From positions 34,472,001 through 34,536,000 of the forward strand of contig JBITNC010000001.1 of NCBI GenBank assembly GCA_050084985.1: 64,000 nucleotides of DNA. Reading direction: 5' to 3'. Position numbers and translations under genes: made by a program. The DNA is from Nageia nagi (Eukaryota; Pinophyta). The notes under the pieces are model-generated. The model searched no databases, had not been told where the DNA came from, and was given only the letters and a program-made list of their open reading frames with translations. The number at the start of each line of letters is the position of its first letter. The stretch's first letter is position 1. Shown piece by piece: positions 12,066 through 22,668 of the stretch.

Positions 12066-12759
12066 AATTCTTGTGATGAATTTATATTTGTGATTACAAC
12101 TTCACCCCTAAGAGGATTTTGTATTTTATAGTGTTGATTTTGTTTAAGTTCATTCTGTATGAGGAACTTATTGTACAAATATTTTATAGCAAAAAGATTG
12201 GCCAATCTAGCACTATTCAATTATCCATATGTGAGAAACTCTTATATGTATTTGGAAATATTTAGTTATCCATATGTGAGAAAATTGTATGTGCATGCTT
12301 TATTTTGTAATGATAATCAACACATATTTTATATATATGGCAAACAACTATGAGTTTTGGCTTGGTATCTTCAAGATAACCTATAATGTACCATTGATTA
12401 GTTCATGATGGCATTTATGTGATTCATCTATCTTAGTTGATATGAGTATGTTGCATCTAAATGATATTGTTATTTGATATACTTATGACTTATAAGTTCC
12501 TTTAAGATTGCAGGTTACTTACTTCAAGTATGTAAGCTCTTGGAGACTCTTCATGACTTCTAGTTGGATGACTACTTCATGTACATTGAAATAAATTGTG
12601 GTTAATGATTGTATTTGGTAAATTAATGAGTATCAAACTAAATATTTCTTACTTCATAAATATAAAAAAAATTTCTCATCTCTATTGTATCTATTTGGAG
12701 GAAAACTCTCTTACTTTCTCTTTTCCTTCTCTCTTATTCACTTTATCCAATATTGCATT
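12066..12759 (+). other. 3' untranslated segment of Copia-A
   Basis: About 700 bp lie between the pol stop and the polypurine tract. The segment begins beside a decoy purine tract (TTTAGGGGGAGTGAAG near 12050). It contains one copy (12201-12309) of the 109-bp unit that is tandemly duplicated in Copia-B, itself built of two 'TTATCCATATGTGAG' sub-repeats. The short reading frames at 12159-12353 and 12596-12796 look incidental. Confidence 0.75.
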
Positions 12760-12768
12760 AAGGGGGAG
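12760..12768 (+). other. Polypurine tract of Copia-A
   Basis: AAGGGGGAG lies immediately before the 3' LTR (TGTTGGAATG). The equivalent tract in Copia-B is AAAGGGGAG. Confidence 0.9.
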
Positions 12769-13267
12769 TGTTGGAATGTATAATGCATTATTGTAAAGGT
12801 TTTGTAATAATATTCTATGTAAGTTCATTAATACTTAAGGGTATTATTTGATACTTTAAATACTTAAGTGAATATGATAATGTAACTTGTCTTTACACTC
12901 CATGTCATGAGCATGCCCCTTGGGTAAAAGGATGTGCATATCATGCTTTTGTACATTAGGTGAAAGGGTAATCCAAAGAGAGATTTTGCCTATAAATAGA
13001 AATATTCTTTTTGGGATCATACATCAATTTGTGAAGTAAATAAAGTTATGCTAGTGGATAGTGTTTAGGAGTTGTGGTTAGAAGTTTGTAAGAGTTCCTA
13101 TTGTGAATGAAGTGAGATTTAGTTAGTGGATGTACTCCTAGTTGGAGGAACTACTTACATATTGAGTTATCTTTGTGAGATTGATTTGTGAGTTATTTAG
13201 ATATGATTTGTGAGCTTACTTAAGATCTTAGAAGTTTAGAGTTGTTTAGTTTATAGTTCAACTCTCA
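12769..13267 (+). mobile_element. 3' LTR of Copia-A
   Basis: This 499-bp LTR begins TGTTGGAATGTATAATGC and ends CTCTCA. It pairs with 1-330 and with the LTRs of Copia-B and the solo LTR at 28659. The five bases after it, CACTA, would be the right target duplication. The left partner lies outside the window. Confidence 0.95.
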
Positions 13268-14348
13268 CACTATGCACATATGTGGTCCGATAAGTTATTT
13301 TCTTGCATTTTTTTTGTCCTAATGCATATTGCTAAGAGGATAATTTTTTTTAAATGTATGATTTAATATTTTTTCCTAATGCATGTGAATGGATAAAGTT
13401 TTTTTAAATATTTTTATCTTATTTTTTAATGATAAATTACAAATAAGAAATTATATTAACACTATTTTTTAAGTAACAAGGAGGAGAATCTCTCATTTTT
13501 GATAATGAAGTTTTATAAAGAGTTCCATTAGGGGTTGTGACAAAACCTATTGAAATCTAAGGCTCATTTGTTGTTACTTAAAATTTTTGAAATTTTGTAA
13601 AAGATCCATTAAGGGTTATGACAAAACCCATTGGACTCTTTGGTTCATACTTATGGATGATGTTGGATGTACTTTCATTTTTAAATTACTTTATTTATTT
13701 TATATTTTTACTATATATGCAAAGTATGCAAACATTGAAAATTGCTTTCTCCTAAAATAAACACATTTGCATATTTTTTTCACAACATGACTTGTTTGGG
13801 AAGCCATGAGGTGAGGATAAGGTGGATTGAAATCTTTTAATTTGATGATCGAAGTGGTGAAAAGTTTGTACTTCTTAATTGCTCCTAATTCCTATATTAG
13901 TCTAGATTTAACTCCATATAAGTGGATAAACATATGTGTAGTGATGCCACATATTTGCCTATCCATTTAGGGATTATCCTAATAACTTAGAAAGAAAATT
14001 AAAATCAATATAATTCATTTTGTTGATCCAACATACATCACAACCTTAGAAAATAACTAGTATTTCTCTTTGTGAGAGTATATCACTACCCAAGGGGAAT
14101 TGGTAGGACCTAGGCTCCTTGTGGGTATCAAATTGATGGACTAATTTTAGATAAGAAGATAAGCTTCAAATTTTCCCTCTCTTCAGTTATACTTGGTGAT
14201 GAAGATGTTGGATGTATGATTTTAATTCTTGTTTACAATTAAGCATTAGATTTATTGATTAGTTCAAACATGTATTTGTATAATTAATATTTCTAAATTC
14301 AACATGTATGCTTACATTTTTTTATCTCTTTCATATTTGTTTGTTGCA
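13268..14348 (+). other. Leader region of Copia-C, lacking LTR and primer binding site
   Basis: There is no LTR or TTGGTATCA-type primer site between the Copia-A 3' LTR and the gag of Copia-C. The sequence from about 13530 is a diverged version of the Copia-A and Copia-B leaders, including CCCATTGGACTCTT and CATGACTTGTTTGGGAAGCC. The simplest reading is that Copia-A inserted into this leader, so the Copia-C 5' LTR lies left of the window. No coding region is visible. Confidence 0.7.
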
Positions 14349-15340
14349 ATGGGAGACTCTTTTGCACCCAAGCATATTTTGGATGGTTCCAACTATGGTA
14401 TTTAGGAACTAAGAATGAAGGCAAAACTTCAAGCATAAAAACTTTGGATGATTATCAATGAAAACCAAGTTGCTCCATATAAGGAGAAGGAACTTGAAGC
14501 TTATAATACTAAGAATGATTTGGCAACTTCTATGATATTTCATGTAATTTTAGATAAGATCCTCATGATATATTTTTCACACACTGCAAAGGAAGAACAG
14601 GATAAACTAAAGAGTATCTACCTTAGCATTAAATTTTTTAAGAGGTTCACTATTCTTTAGAAGTTACTTTAATCATGTTAAAAGGAAAATGAAAGTGTGG
14701 TTATATATCTAAATAAGGTTGTTAACCTTAGAATCCAGCTTGTAGGGTTTGGTTGCAATTGGATCAACGATGAGGTTGTTAACCTTAGGATCCAGCTTGT
14801 AGGGTGTAGTTGCAATTGGATCAATGATGAGTTTTTGAATTTCATTATCCTTAAAATCCTCTTTACTAAATTTAGTCACTTTGTGATTATTATTGAAACA
14901 AGACTTGATGATGAAAAAGAAGTGTTCTCCTTGAAAAATATATCAAGGCTTCTTTTAAAGTATGAAAAAATATTTAGTAATAAAATATTGATCACCACTC
15001 CTAAGGAGCCATCTGTGGCACTTAGTCTAATGAAGCCTTACTTAAAAAAAAGAACCATAACTAAAAGAAGGGTTCTAATGCTCCTAAGAAGAATTTCAAA
15101 AAAGGTGAGAATAAAAAGAATTATGTTCATGATAAGTCAAAAAAGACTAAAACCAAATTTGATGAAAATTGTAATTTATATGGCATATATGGTTATATGG
15201 AAGTTGATTGCTTTAGGAAAAAGAAAGAGCAAGGTGAAAAAGGATCTGAAAAAACCAAACAAATCTAATAATAAGAGGAACAAGAATTTTGCTTATGTTG
15301 CTACCTTTTACTCCAATTTTTGCACTTTATCAAATGATTG
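14349..15340 (+). pseudogene. Copia-C gag with an internal in-frame duplication
   Basis: The start ATG is at 14349 (MGDSFAPKHILDGSNYGI), followed by a TAG where Trp is expected (GI-stop-ELRMKAKL). The Gag body reads LEAYNTKNDLATSMIFHVIL at 14490-14550. Residues NLRIQLVGFGCNWINDEV are duplicated in frame (57-bp tandem repeat, 14717-14830). The zinc knuckle near 15170-15215 reads C-N-L-Y-x4-Y-x4-C: it has lost the second Cys and the His. The Lys-rich tail ends near 15340. Not functional. Confidence 0.85.
14717..14830 (+). repeat. 57-bp tandem duplication inside Copia-C gag
   Basis: Two adjacent 57-bp copies (14717-14773, 14774-14830) differ at only a few positions, for example AGAATCC versus AGGATCC. 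The duplication keeps the reading frame (19 codons). Copia-A and Copia-B have one copy. Confidence 0.9.
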
Positions 15341-15612
15341 AATTGTATATTTTAGATGCACTAATCACATATGTTTTGAAAAGGATAAATTTGAAAACTT
15401 TCATAAGTATAGAAAAAATGTAGTTGTGATAGGTGATAGTTTAGTCCTTGAAGTTCAAAGTATTGGAAGTGTGTTGATACAAGGGAAGATTCTTGAGAAT
15501 ATGATTTATGTGCCTAAACTCATTATAAATTTATTTTCTATAATTTTAGTTGTAAGTAAGGGTTACTCCTTTGAGTTTAGTTCACACTCTTGGTGCATGA
15601 AAAAGAAAGAAT
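15341..15612 (+). pseudogene. Copia-C protease region
   Basis: This is the counterpart of the Copia-A region at 4140-4390. The segment MIGDSLVLEVQSIGSVLI (15426-15480), then IYVPKLIINLFSI and FEFSSHSWCMKK (to about 15605), follows the usual copia pattern between the protease Asp and the GAG-pre-integrase domain. The active-site Asp segment itself has decayed (SDALITYVLK where a DSGAxxH form is expected). It ends at a deletion junction. Confidence 0.7.
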
Positions 15613-17332
15613 AGAACCATTCAAGAAATGAAAAGATGTATGTTGGAAGATCTTCCTAGCTTCTTATGGGGTAAAGCTATAAATAATAGAATCTATATCT
15701 TAAATAGATTTTCTATGAAAATAGTTGAAGGTAAAACTCTGTATGAGGCATGGACATGAAAAAAACCTAACATCTCACACTTTAAGGTCTTTGGTTGTGA
15801 TGCTTATGCCTTTGTTGTTCTTGAGAAAATAAAGAAGCTAGATAAGAAATTCAAAAAGTGTATCTTTATGGGCTATGACAATCAACATAGAGGGTGCAAG
15901 CTATACCAACCTTCCTCCCATGCATTCTTTATGTTAAGAGATCTAAATTTCAATGAACTACCTAAACAATCTACTTCTTATGAGAACCTTGATGATGGTG
16001 ATGATTCTTTTGTTGCTCCTAACTGGTTGGGTGTTTAGTGTGGATTTATCATTTAAGGAACAAAACTCTCCAACACAAAGGATGATAAGGAGTATGATCA
16101 TTAATAAATTCTTATTTACCAAATTTGATAGCAAGAATGATCCTTCATCCTACAAAAAAGCTTCAAAGCACAAGTGTTATATGAATGCAATGAATGTGGA
16201 GTATGAGGCTTTAATGAAGAATCAAACTTGAGATTTAGTTCCTTATCCTAATGAATGAAATGTGATTGGTAACAAATGGATTTATTAGGTCAAATATAGT
16301 TTAGTTAGAAATATTAATAAATACAAAATAAAGTTAGTAGTGAATGGTTTCACTCAAAAATACAAAGTTGATTATGAGGAAACCTTTTCTCCAATGGCAA
16401 AGATACCCACTATTAGGGTAATCATTTCTCTTTCAATAGCTTGAAGATGAAAAGTTTTAGAACTTGATGGCAAGGGTGCTTTTGTTAATGATGATAGGTT
16501 GTGAAAATATATATGAACCAATTAGAAGGGTTTATTGTTGAAGGTAAAGAATATTTTGTGTGCAAGTTAAAGAAGTCTTTGTATGGACTTAAGCAAGCAC
16601 CTAGGGCCTATAATTACTTTATCTCTTAGTTCTAACTCTTAGTTGGTAGATGATATGACTTATAGGAAACTAATTGGTAGTCTTATTTATTTGAATATAT
16701 TCAAAAAAAATATTGCCTTTGCTATGAATTTGATAGCTCAATTTATGAAAAATTGTATGTTAAGCACTTCAATGTTGTTAAGCAAATTTTGAGGTATTTG
16801 TGGGCATTAAGGATCTTGTTCTCAAGTATGACAAGTTGCCTTCATTTGTTCTCTCAAGATTCTCAAATTTTAACTATGGGAGAGATAGAAATGCTAGAAA
16901 ATCAACCTTTAATTATATGTTTAGCAATAGTTTAGGTACTATCTCTTAGGAATACAAGAAGCAACCTATTGCTGCTTTATCCACCAATGAGGCTAAATAT
17001 TGTGAAATGTCAGTTGTTAATCAAGAAGCCATTTGGTTGAGGCATATTATGAAAGAAATTGGGTATGAGCAAGTTCAAAAATATTAAATTTATTTATACA
17101 ATCATTCAACTATTGCTTTGGTAAAGAATCCTATTTTCTATTAGAGAATAAAGCATGTTGAAATCCAAATCCACTTCATCAGAGAGAAGGTTCTAAATGG
17201 TCTTATTCATTTGCAATATTATCTATACGTCCTAAACTCTATTGATTTATTCACCAAGCCCTTTCTTAAATCTTAGTTCTATAATCTTAGAGAGTCTATT
17301 AGGTTGGTGAAGTTTTCCTTAAAAAAGGAGTA
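15613..17332 (+). pseudogene. Copia-C pol with two internal deletions
   Basis: After the junction near 15610 the reading jumps to the far end of the integrase core (ERKNHSRNEKMYVG / GKAINNRIYILNRF). The GAG-pre-integrase domain and the first two catalytic Asp residues are therefore absent. Reverse-transcriptase blocks NGFTQKYKVDYEETFSPM (16345-16395) and SLYGLKQAPRAY-like sequence (to about 16610) are followed directly by LVDDMTYRKLIGSLIYL (about 16640-16700). This second deletion removed the YVDD active site. RNase H remnants (NYGRDRNARKST, NEAKY) run to about 17330. Stops are frequent. Confidence 0.87.
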
Positions 17333-18325
17333 AATGTTGAATTCTTGTTAAATCCATTGTAATTTCTTTTTTCTTAATAAAATTGTTAATTCTTTTTGAT
17401 TTGTATACTTTGTTTATACATTATTATATTTGGTAGCTATAAGTATGGGCTTGTAATCTTAGTTATGAATTATATTTACCTCAAATACAATCACATTATA
17501 TTAAAAAAAAAGTTCTTGATGCAACAACTATAGCTTTGTTCATCTAACTTTGTCTCCCCTGATTTATTCACTAGCTACTTTAGAAACTTTGTTGTGCACA
17601 CTTTGAAAGTTTCTTATGGTAGTAAAGTTATCTTCAAGGGGAGTGAAGGTTGAATTCATATTTTTCATGACAAATTCATCCTAATGTTGATCTAAATGGA
17701 CACCTTCATGGTTAGTTTGCTTTGTGTGAGGAACTCATGGTACATTTTATTTTTTGTTATCACTATGTGAGGAATCAATATGTGTTTGTTAGAACTATTT
17801 GGTTATCCATATGTAAGTAAATTATATATGTATATATAATTTTTTATTATTGATCAACATATATTTTGAATATTTAGCAGATGATTGAGTATTAGCTTGG
17901 CATCTTCATGATGACTTATAGTGCATCATTGATCAGTTTATGGATGGCATTACTTAGTTCATTTATCTTATGATTGATATGAATGTTATATGATGCATCT
18001 AACTAATCTTGTTTATGAGATATTTGTAGCTTACAGGTTTCATTTAGAGAGTGCAGGTTACTTAGTGTGGGCAGGCTCATGGAGGCTCATATGCCAACTT
18101 AGTGTTGATCAACTACACTTATTATAAAACCAACTATGGTTAATGATTGTATTGTAAACCATTTTATTAAATGGTATTGTAATGAGTCTCAAACTAAGAT
18201 CTTTCTTATTTCTCAATGATGTAAAAGATATCATCTCCACTTGTATCTCTTTGGAGGAGAACTCTCTCTTACTCTATCTTTCTTCTTTTCTCTACACTCT
18301 ATCCCATTATTATAGTAAGGGGGAG
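17333..18325 (+). other. 3' untranslated segment of Copia-C
   Basis: About 1 kb of AT-rich sequence carries two decoy purine tracts (AAAAAAGGAG near 17325 and TTCAAGGGGAGTGAAGG near 17634), each followed by a similar TTGAATTC box. The true polypurine tract AAGGGGGAG is at 18317-18325. A single 'TTATCCATATGT' box near 17800 corresponds to the repeat units of Copia-A and Copia-B. No gene. Confidence 0.7.
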
Positions 18326-18715
18326 TGTTAGAATTTATAATATAATATTATGTAATATTTATATTTAATATCAATTCATTTAATAATTAAAGTATCATTA
18401 TATACCTTAAAGTATTAAGAGAATAAAATTAGGATTAAAATTGAAAATAGTTAAAGGATTAAAAATAGAAAAGGGGTTAAATATAGAGTGGGTTTCTTCT
18501 TATAAAAAGAGAAGAACCCTCCCTTTCACTAGTTATGTAATTGTAATGCAAGCTTTTCTATAGGTTTAGAGTGTGTGTGTGAGAGAAGAGATTTTATAAA
18601 AGAGGTCATTGAGAATAAGAAAATCTTAGTTAGTGGACATACTCCTAAGGAGGGAGGAACCACTTTATATATTATGTTATTTATGAGATTGGTTTGAGTT
18701 ATTGTGCTATAATGT
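18326..18715 (+). mobile_element. 3' LTR of Copia-C (right end approximate)
   Basis: This LTR starts TGTTAGAATTTATAAT directly after a polypurine tract. It shares only short blocks with the Copia-A/B LTR, notably TTAGTTAGTGGA.ATACTCCTA and GGAGGAACCACTT. It is therefore a related but separate family. No second copy lies in the window, so its right end is a guess. Confidence 0.7.
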
Positions 18716-19953
18716 TGATGTTAAAAGTGCCTTCTTGATATGTTGATAGATTAAAAGCTAATTCAAAAAAGGTTAATTTCTTAAAATTACTAAAAAAGTA
18801 ATTCAATATTTTGAGCCAACCAGTTCTTCCATTTTTGATTTGGTCGAAGCTCTTATCAAAGGACAAGTTGCAAAAAGAAATAAAAGTTAGGAAACTAGAA
18901 GGATATTTAAAAGGTTAGGGTACAAGAAAGGAATAAATGCTAAAGGCTAGCCCAAGATCCATTATATAAAGTGCATGCTAATCAAAGCATCCACACTAAT
19001 AGCCACCAAGATATCAAACAACATTCTACGCAACCAAAAAACTAGATGAATGCTTTATAGATATATATCAATTACATATTTAATTCAACTTCCATCAAGT
19101 GGATATAAATAGATCACATAAAAATTCAATAACATGAAGTAAATCATAATTGTAATGCATCCACCTATTCTTGATAGTGTTTTCACTTGTTTCAACATCC
19201 AAAACCCTAAAATTTTAGACCTATTTTTTTGATTAATTTAAACACTTGAATGATCTAGGAATGGACCATGCGATCTACATGAGCATGTCAACATTGATAT
19301 CTAGTCAACACCCACATGGTAAGATTGGATAAAATTTTGATTAACCAAACCTAATCAAATATCTTTTGGTGTTCACTCCATAACACTCATCCTATTGAGG
19401 AGATGCCTCATATGTGATCTGACCATTTCTATTTTATGAAATATGCAACAAACATTTGGATACTATGTAGTGGTATCCTATTTGAGGCCCATATCACCTA
19501 GAGAATGCACATACACTAGGTTATGCATCCTTACCTAAAGATAACCCTCCTACTCATAAGAGCAGATACTTTATCCTAGGCAAACTTCCTTATGAGTAGG
19601 TAAACATCATTGCCTATGGAATAGTCATCATACTCATATGTGCTAAATTGCAAGTAGTATGATTACTAAATTAGCCTCACTTGGTAACCATAGTTTTGTC
19701 AACTACTACCCTCATTTGACACCCTATCTAAGATATGAGATACTAGTCTACCCATATCTATCTGTTAGGCTCCCCATGAGGTTTGACATCCCTATGCCCA
19801 TATCTTGGGGAGCCATGGGTATTGAAGTAATAATCTCAAGTGGTTTGTATAGTCTAATTACTTTTAAGTAGAATTTATAAAATGAAACCTATACCCATGT
19901 TCTATCGGTCTAAAATAATTAATCCTATTTCAATTATTAGCATTACCCATATC
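18716..19953. other. AT-rich sequence, no gene recognised
   Basis: About 1.2 kb of flank lies between Copia-C and TRG. It continues after TRG at 28500-28658. I see no coding, RNA or LTR signature, and the one short reading frame (19659-19871) has no recognisable motif. Confidence 0.6.
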
Positions 19954-19958
19954 ATATG
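19954..19958. repeat. Left target-site duplication of TRG
   Basis: ATATG here is repeated exactly at 28495-28499, after the right LTR. This proves one intact insertion of 19959-28494. Confidence 0.95.
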
Positions 19959-20129
19959 TGTTGATTGAGATTGTGTAATATGTGCGCCTGGAACAATCTT
20001 AACCAAAGTAGTTCACGAACAGACTGTGGGACGCAGCCTGATCTCCGGAGAAGGCCGGTTCCTTATCCATTGGGTAGAGAAAAAGTAACAGGAAAGAGAT
20101 GAAAAGAGTAGGGAGCGAGAGATTCAAGC

Positions 20130-20213
20130 AAAAGGATAGGGTAACAAGAAAGGAAGTAAAAGGATAGGGTAACGAGAGAGGAAGTAAAGGGATAGGGTAA
20201 CGAGAGAGAAAGC
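20130..20213. repeat. Three 28-bp tandem repeats in the TRG LTR (left copy)
   Basis: Three consecutive 28-bp units, each containing AGGATAGGGTAAC or AGGGATAGGGTAAC, form a purine-rich block. On the - strand it lies downstream of the TATA box, in the transcribed R/U5 part of the LTR. The same block is at 27157-27240 in the other LTR. Confidence 0.9.
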
Positions 20214-20849
20214 AAAGGGGTAGATCACTAGTTCAGTGCGGGCTTTCGCAGTGTGCGAAACCTTGGCCTGAATCTAGTGTCGCAGCCACAGAACAAGTTC
20301 TCACTCTCTGAATAGCTCCCCAGCTTCTACTCTACCATGTAGCAGACACAGTTATACTAGCAACCCGCAACTATTACTCAGGAAACAAGCTAAGCTGCCA
20401 CAATGTAACCAAATTAAGAATAACAATTACGAGTGCTAGACAAGAAAGGTCAAGATGGTTTCATAGTACCGGACTGAAGCTACAGGTCTTCGAGAACAAA
20501 TGAAAAGGGTAATACTAGGCTTCCGACCCTAGTTTCTCTTTATTTTCATATATTTATACTGTATTAATAACAGTTACAAGATTATAGAATAGAAACGTTT
20601 ACAAAACGGCCGCAAGATTCTGGCCTTCTTGAACTGACACCACCTACATACGCCACTTGGCCGTCTGTTACAAAGTTGGGCGGATTGCAGACGATACGGT
20701 TCCTAGATGATTGTGCTCAGGCATCTTGCAGACTTACTCTCTTTCGGGATTTCTTAATTCTATGGCTCAGGCTCTTCAATCTTTCTTTGCGGGCCTATTT
20801 TCCTCCGGGACTCGGTTTCATTCACCAATGTTAATCTTGTTTCTTTCCC

Positions 20850-21212
20850 TGACGTCAGCTTCATATCTCCGGAATATTTCGCTTTTCGGAGGGACTTGTG
20901 TTGATCTCATTGCCTCCGGGGCCGGTTTCATTCACTAATGTTAATTTTGCCTTTTCTTGTGACGTCATCCTCGGACTTCCGGAACGATTCGCCTTCAGGG
21001 CTCCGGATACTGAATTACTCCTTCCTGATGTCATTTCTTCCGGACTCCGGTTTTCCTCAAAACGTTAACTTCATTTTTCGCCATGACGTCAGCTTCATAT
21101 TTCCGGAATGCATCACTCACTGGCTCCGGGTACTGGATTACTTCGCGCTGACATCACCTCCTCTGGGCTCCGGTTCCATTCAAAATGTGAACGTTGTTTC
21201 CCCGTGACATCA
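20850..21212 (-). promoter_or_regulatory. Series of six TGACGTCA-type sites in the TRG U3 (left LTR)
   Basis: TGACGTCA occurs at 20850, 20960 and 21084, and one-base variants at 21026 (TGATGTCA), 21149 and 21205 (TGACATCA). Most are 56-66 bp apart, and TCCGGA-type motifs recur between them. In the other LTR the site equivalent to 21205 is a perfect TGACGTCA (28232). TGACGTCA is the palindromic core bound by plant bZIP factors of the TGA/CRE-binding type. The array lies upstream of the - strand TATA box, as an enhancer would. The regulatory role is inferred. Confidence 0.7.
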
Positions 21213-21561
21213 TTATTTCATTTCTCCGGAATGCTTTATTTCTCGGAGAACTTATGCTGACTTTATCTTTTCCAGAACTTGGTTTTCACCCAAAAAATAA
21301 TTATCTTATCCTCTGCACGTCTCCACTTTATTCCGGAAAACTTTACTCTGACTCCGGGCTGCTTTATCTGCTCCGGAAAAACTCCCGGAGATCTTCGAAT
21401 GAATCCGTAGAGGCAGGTAGAGTACACCGTGGCTTTACTTCAAGGATTTATTATGGAGGAATCTACATTATGGCGACTTCTGGGGGAAAATTTTGCCTTT
21501 ATCAAAGAGGAATTTAGAACCCAAACCTTTATTTCCATGAATCAAAAAATTGGACTTGCCT

Positions 21562-22668
21562 TCAGCTCTGTAGACTCAGGATTTGCTGGACTTTACTCCA
21601 GTCTGCTGGGATCCCGGAAAAATCTTTTAGCCTCACATGAGCTAAGGCTGTATGGTTCAACACTTCGTAAGATACATTGGCATGTTTCCTCAATAATTGC
21701 TGTATGCGAAATCCGCCGTTAGCCAAAGAATCAAAGAATTTTACGAAATTGGTTTCGTCAAAGGAAACCAGGAGCGTATCGACATCATCAGTACTTTGAA
21801 TCCTATTCTGTAGACTATTCAAAAACTCAGCCTCTGAGACAAGCGAGCCGTCGCTTTTCCATAACTCTGGGATTCTGGACGCATTCAACCCTTGTATCTC
21901 TAATTTCAGATTTTCCATTTCTTGCGTCCGACGCAGGACATTACTCCGGATCTCCTGACAAACCCATTTACCCCTCACTAGGTAATCGATTGCTGACATA
22001 AGCTCCACTCGATCACCAATATTATATGACTGTAATTTTTCATTTGAGAGGAAGTTCAGTCTTTTATTCGCTTGCTTTGCCTCTTCTGAAATAGGATTCA
22101 AAATACTTTCACATCTTGTGACCTCAGCTTCGAGCCTTTTGAGTTCTGATAAACATGACTCCACATAGTCCCTTAGATGAATTAAGTCTTTGACTTCCTG
22201 CATCCTCAGCTCCCAAAATTTTTCTTTTGTATTTAACAGAAAAGATTTGTCTACTTTATTTGCATTCAGCTTTGCTTGGAGTTCCACCATGTTAGCGTTC
22301 AGACTGTTGATCTCCGCTACTCTGGCAGTTATTTCCGCATCTCTTTAAGCGATGATAGCATCCTTTTGGCCCAGCTTATCCGCTGTAGGAGCCACCGCTA
22401 AACTAGTCTTCAAAATTGATATATTATTCTCCGCAGCCTTCAGTTTTATTTTATTCGTGTCTAATTGCTGCTTCATGGCTTCATGGGCCTTTTGCAGCTT
22501 ATGGTATTTGACCTCTAACTTGGTAAGTTCTGATATGTTGAGATCGACAGCTGTTTGTAGGAGCTCGTTCTTATCACTCCTAGATATGCTGCGGGTGTCA
22601 ATCTTCACCCGGGTGTTCATGGATGACAAATCACTTAGCCCTTCTTGTGGATCCTGGACAATAGCCAT
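21562..22668 (-). pseudogene. TRG ORF4: coiled-coil protein, one in-frame stop
   Basis: The reading runs from ATG 22668 to the stop at 21562 (369 codons including that stop), broken by one TAA at 22345-22347 between IIA and RDAEITARVAE. The frame is otherwise open. The N-terminal half is heptad-rich (LTKLEVKYHKLQKAHEAMKQ, NKIKLKAAENNISILK). The second half (MVELQAKLNANKVDK onward) continues helical, with VKDLIHLRDYVESCLSELKR, then a less helical C-terminus (FVKFFDSLANGGFRIQQLL). No enzyme motif is visible. It overlaps the end of ORF3 by 38 bp in another frame and stops 94 bp before the 3' LTR. A diverged match lies at 55850-57000. Function unknown; a structural or partner-binding role is possible. 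Confidence 0.8.

Larger units (their letters stand above)
19959..21467 (-). mobile_element. 3' LTR of TRG (1509 bp)
   Basis: This direct repeat matches 26986-28494 over all 1509 bp, with about 14 differences by eye, all of them transitions. Because gag lies on the - strand at the right, this left copy is the 3' LTR. Read on the - strand, it starts TGTAGATTCC and ends CAATCAACA. The upstream part holds a regular series of TGACGTCA/TCCGGA motifs, a TATAAATATAT box lies near 20548-20558, and three 28-bp repeats lie downstream. Small + strand reading frames inside the LTR are incidental, and they recur in the other LTR for the same reason. Confidence 0.97.

Noticed and set aside
20711-21517. Three + strand reading frames (20711-20938, 20938-21207, 21194-21517) and near-identical ones at 27738-28526
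   Set aside because: They lie entirely inside the two TRG LTRs and recur only because the LTRs are duplicates. They contain the TGACGTCA repeat series and no protein motif.
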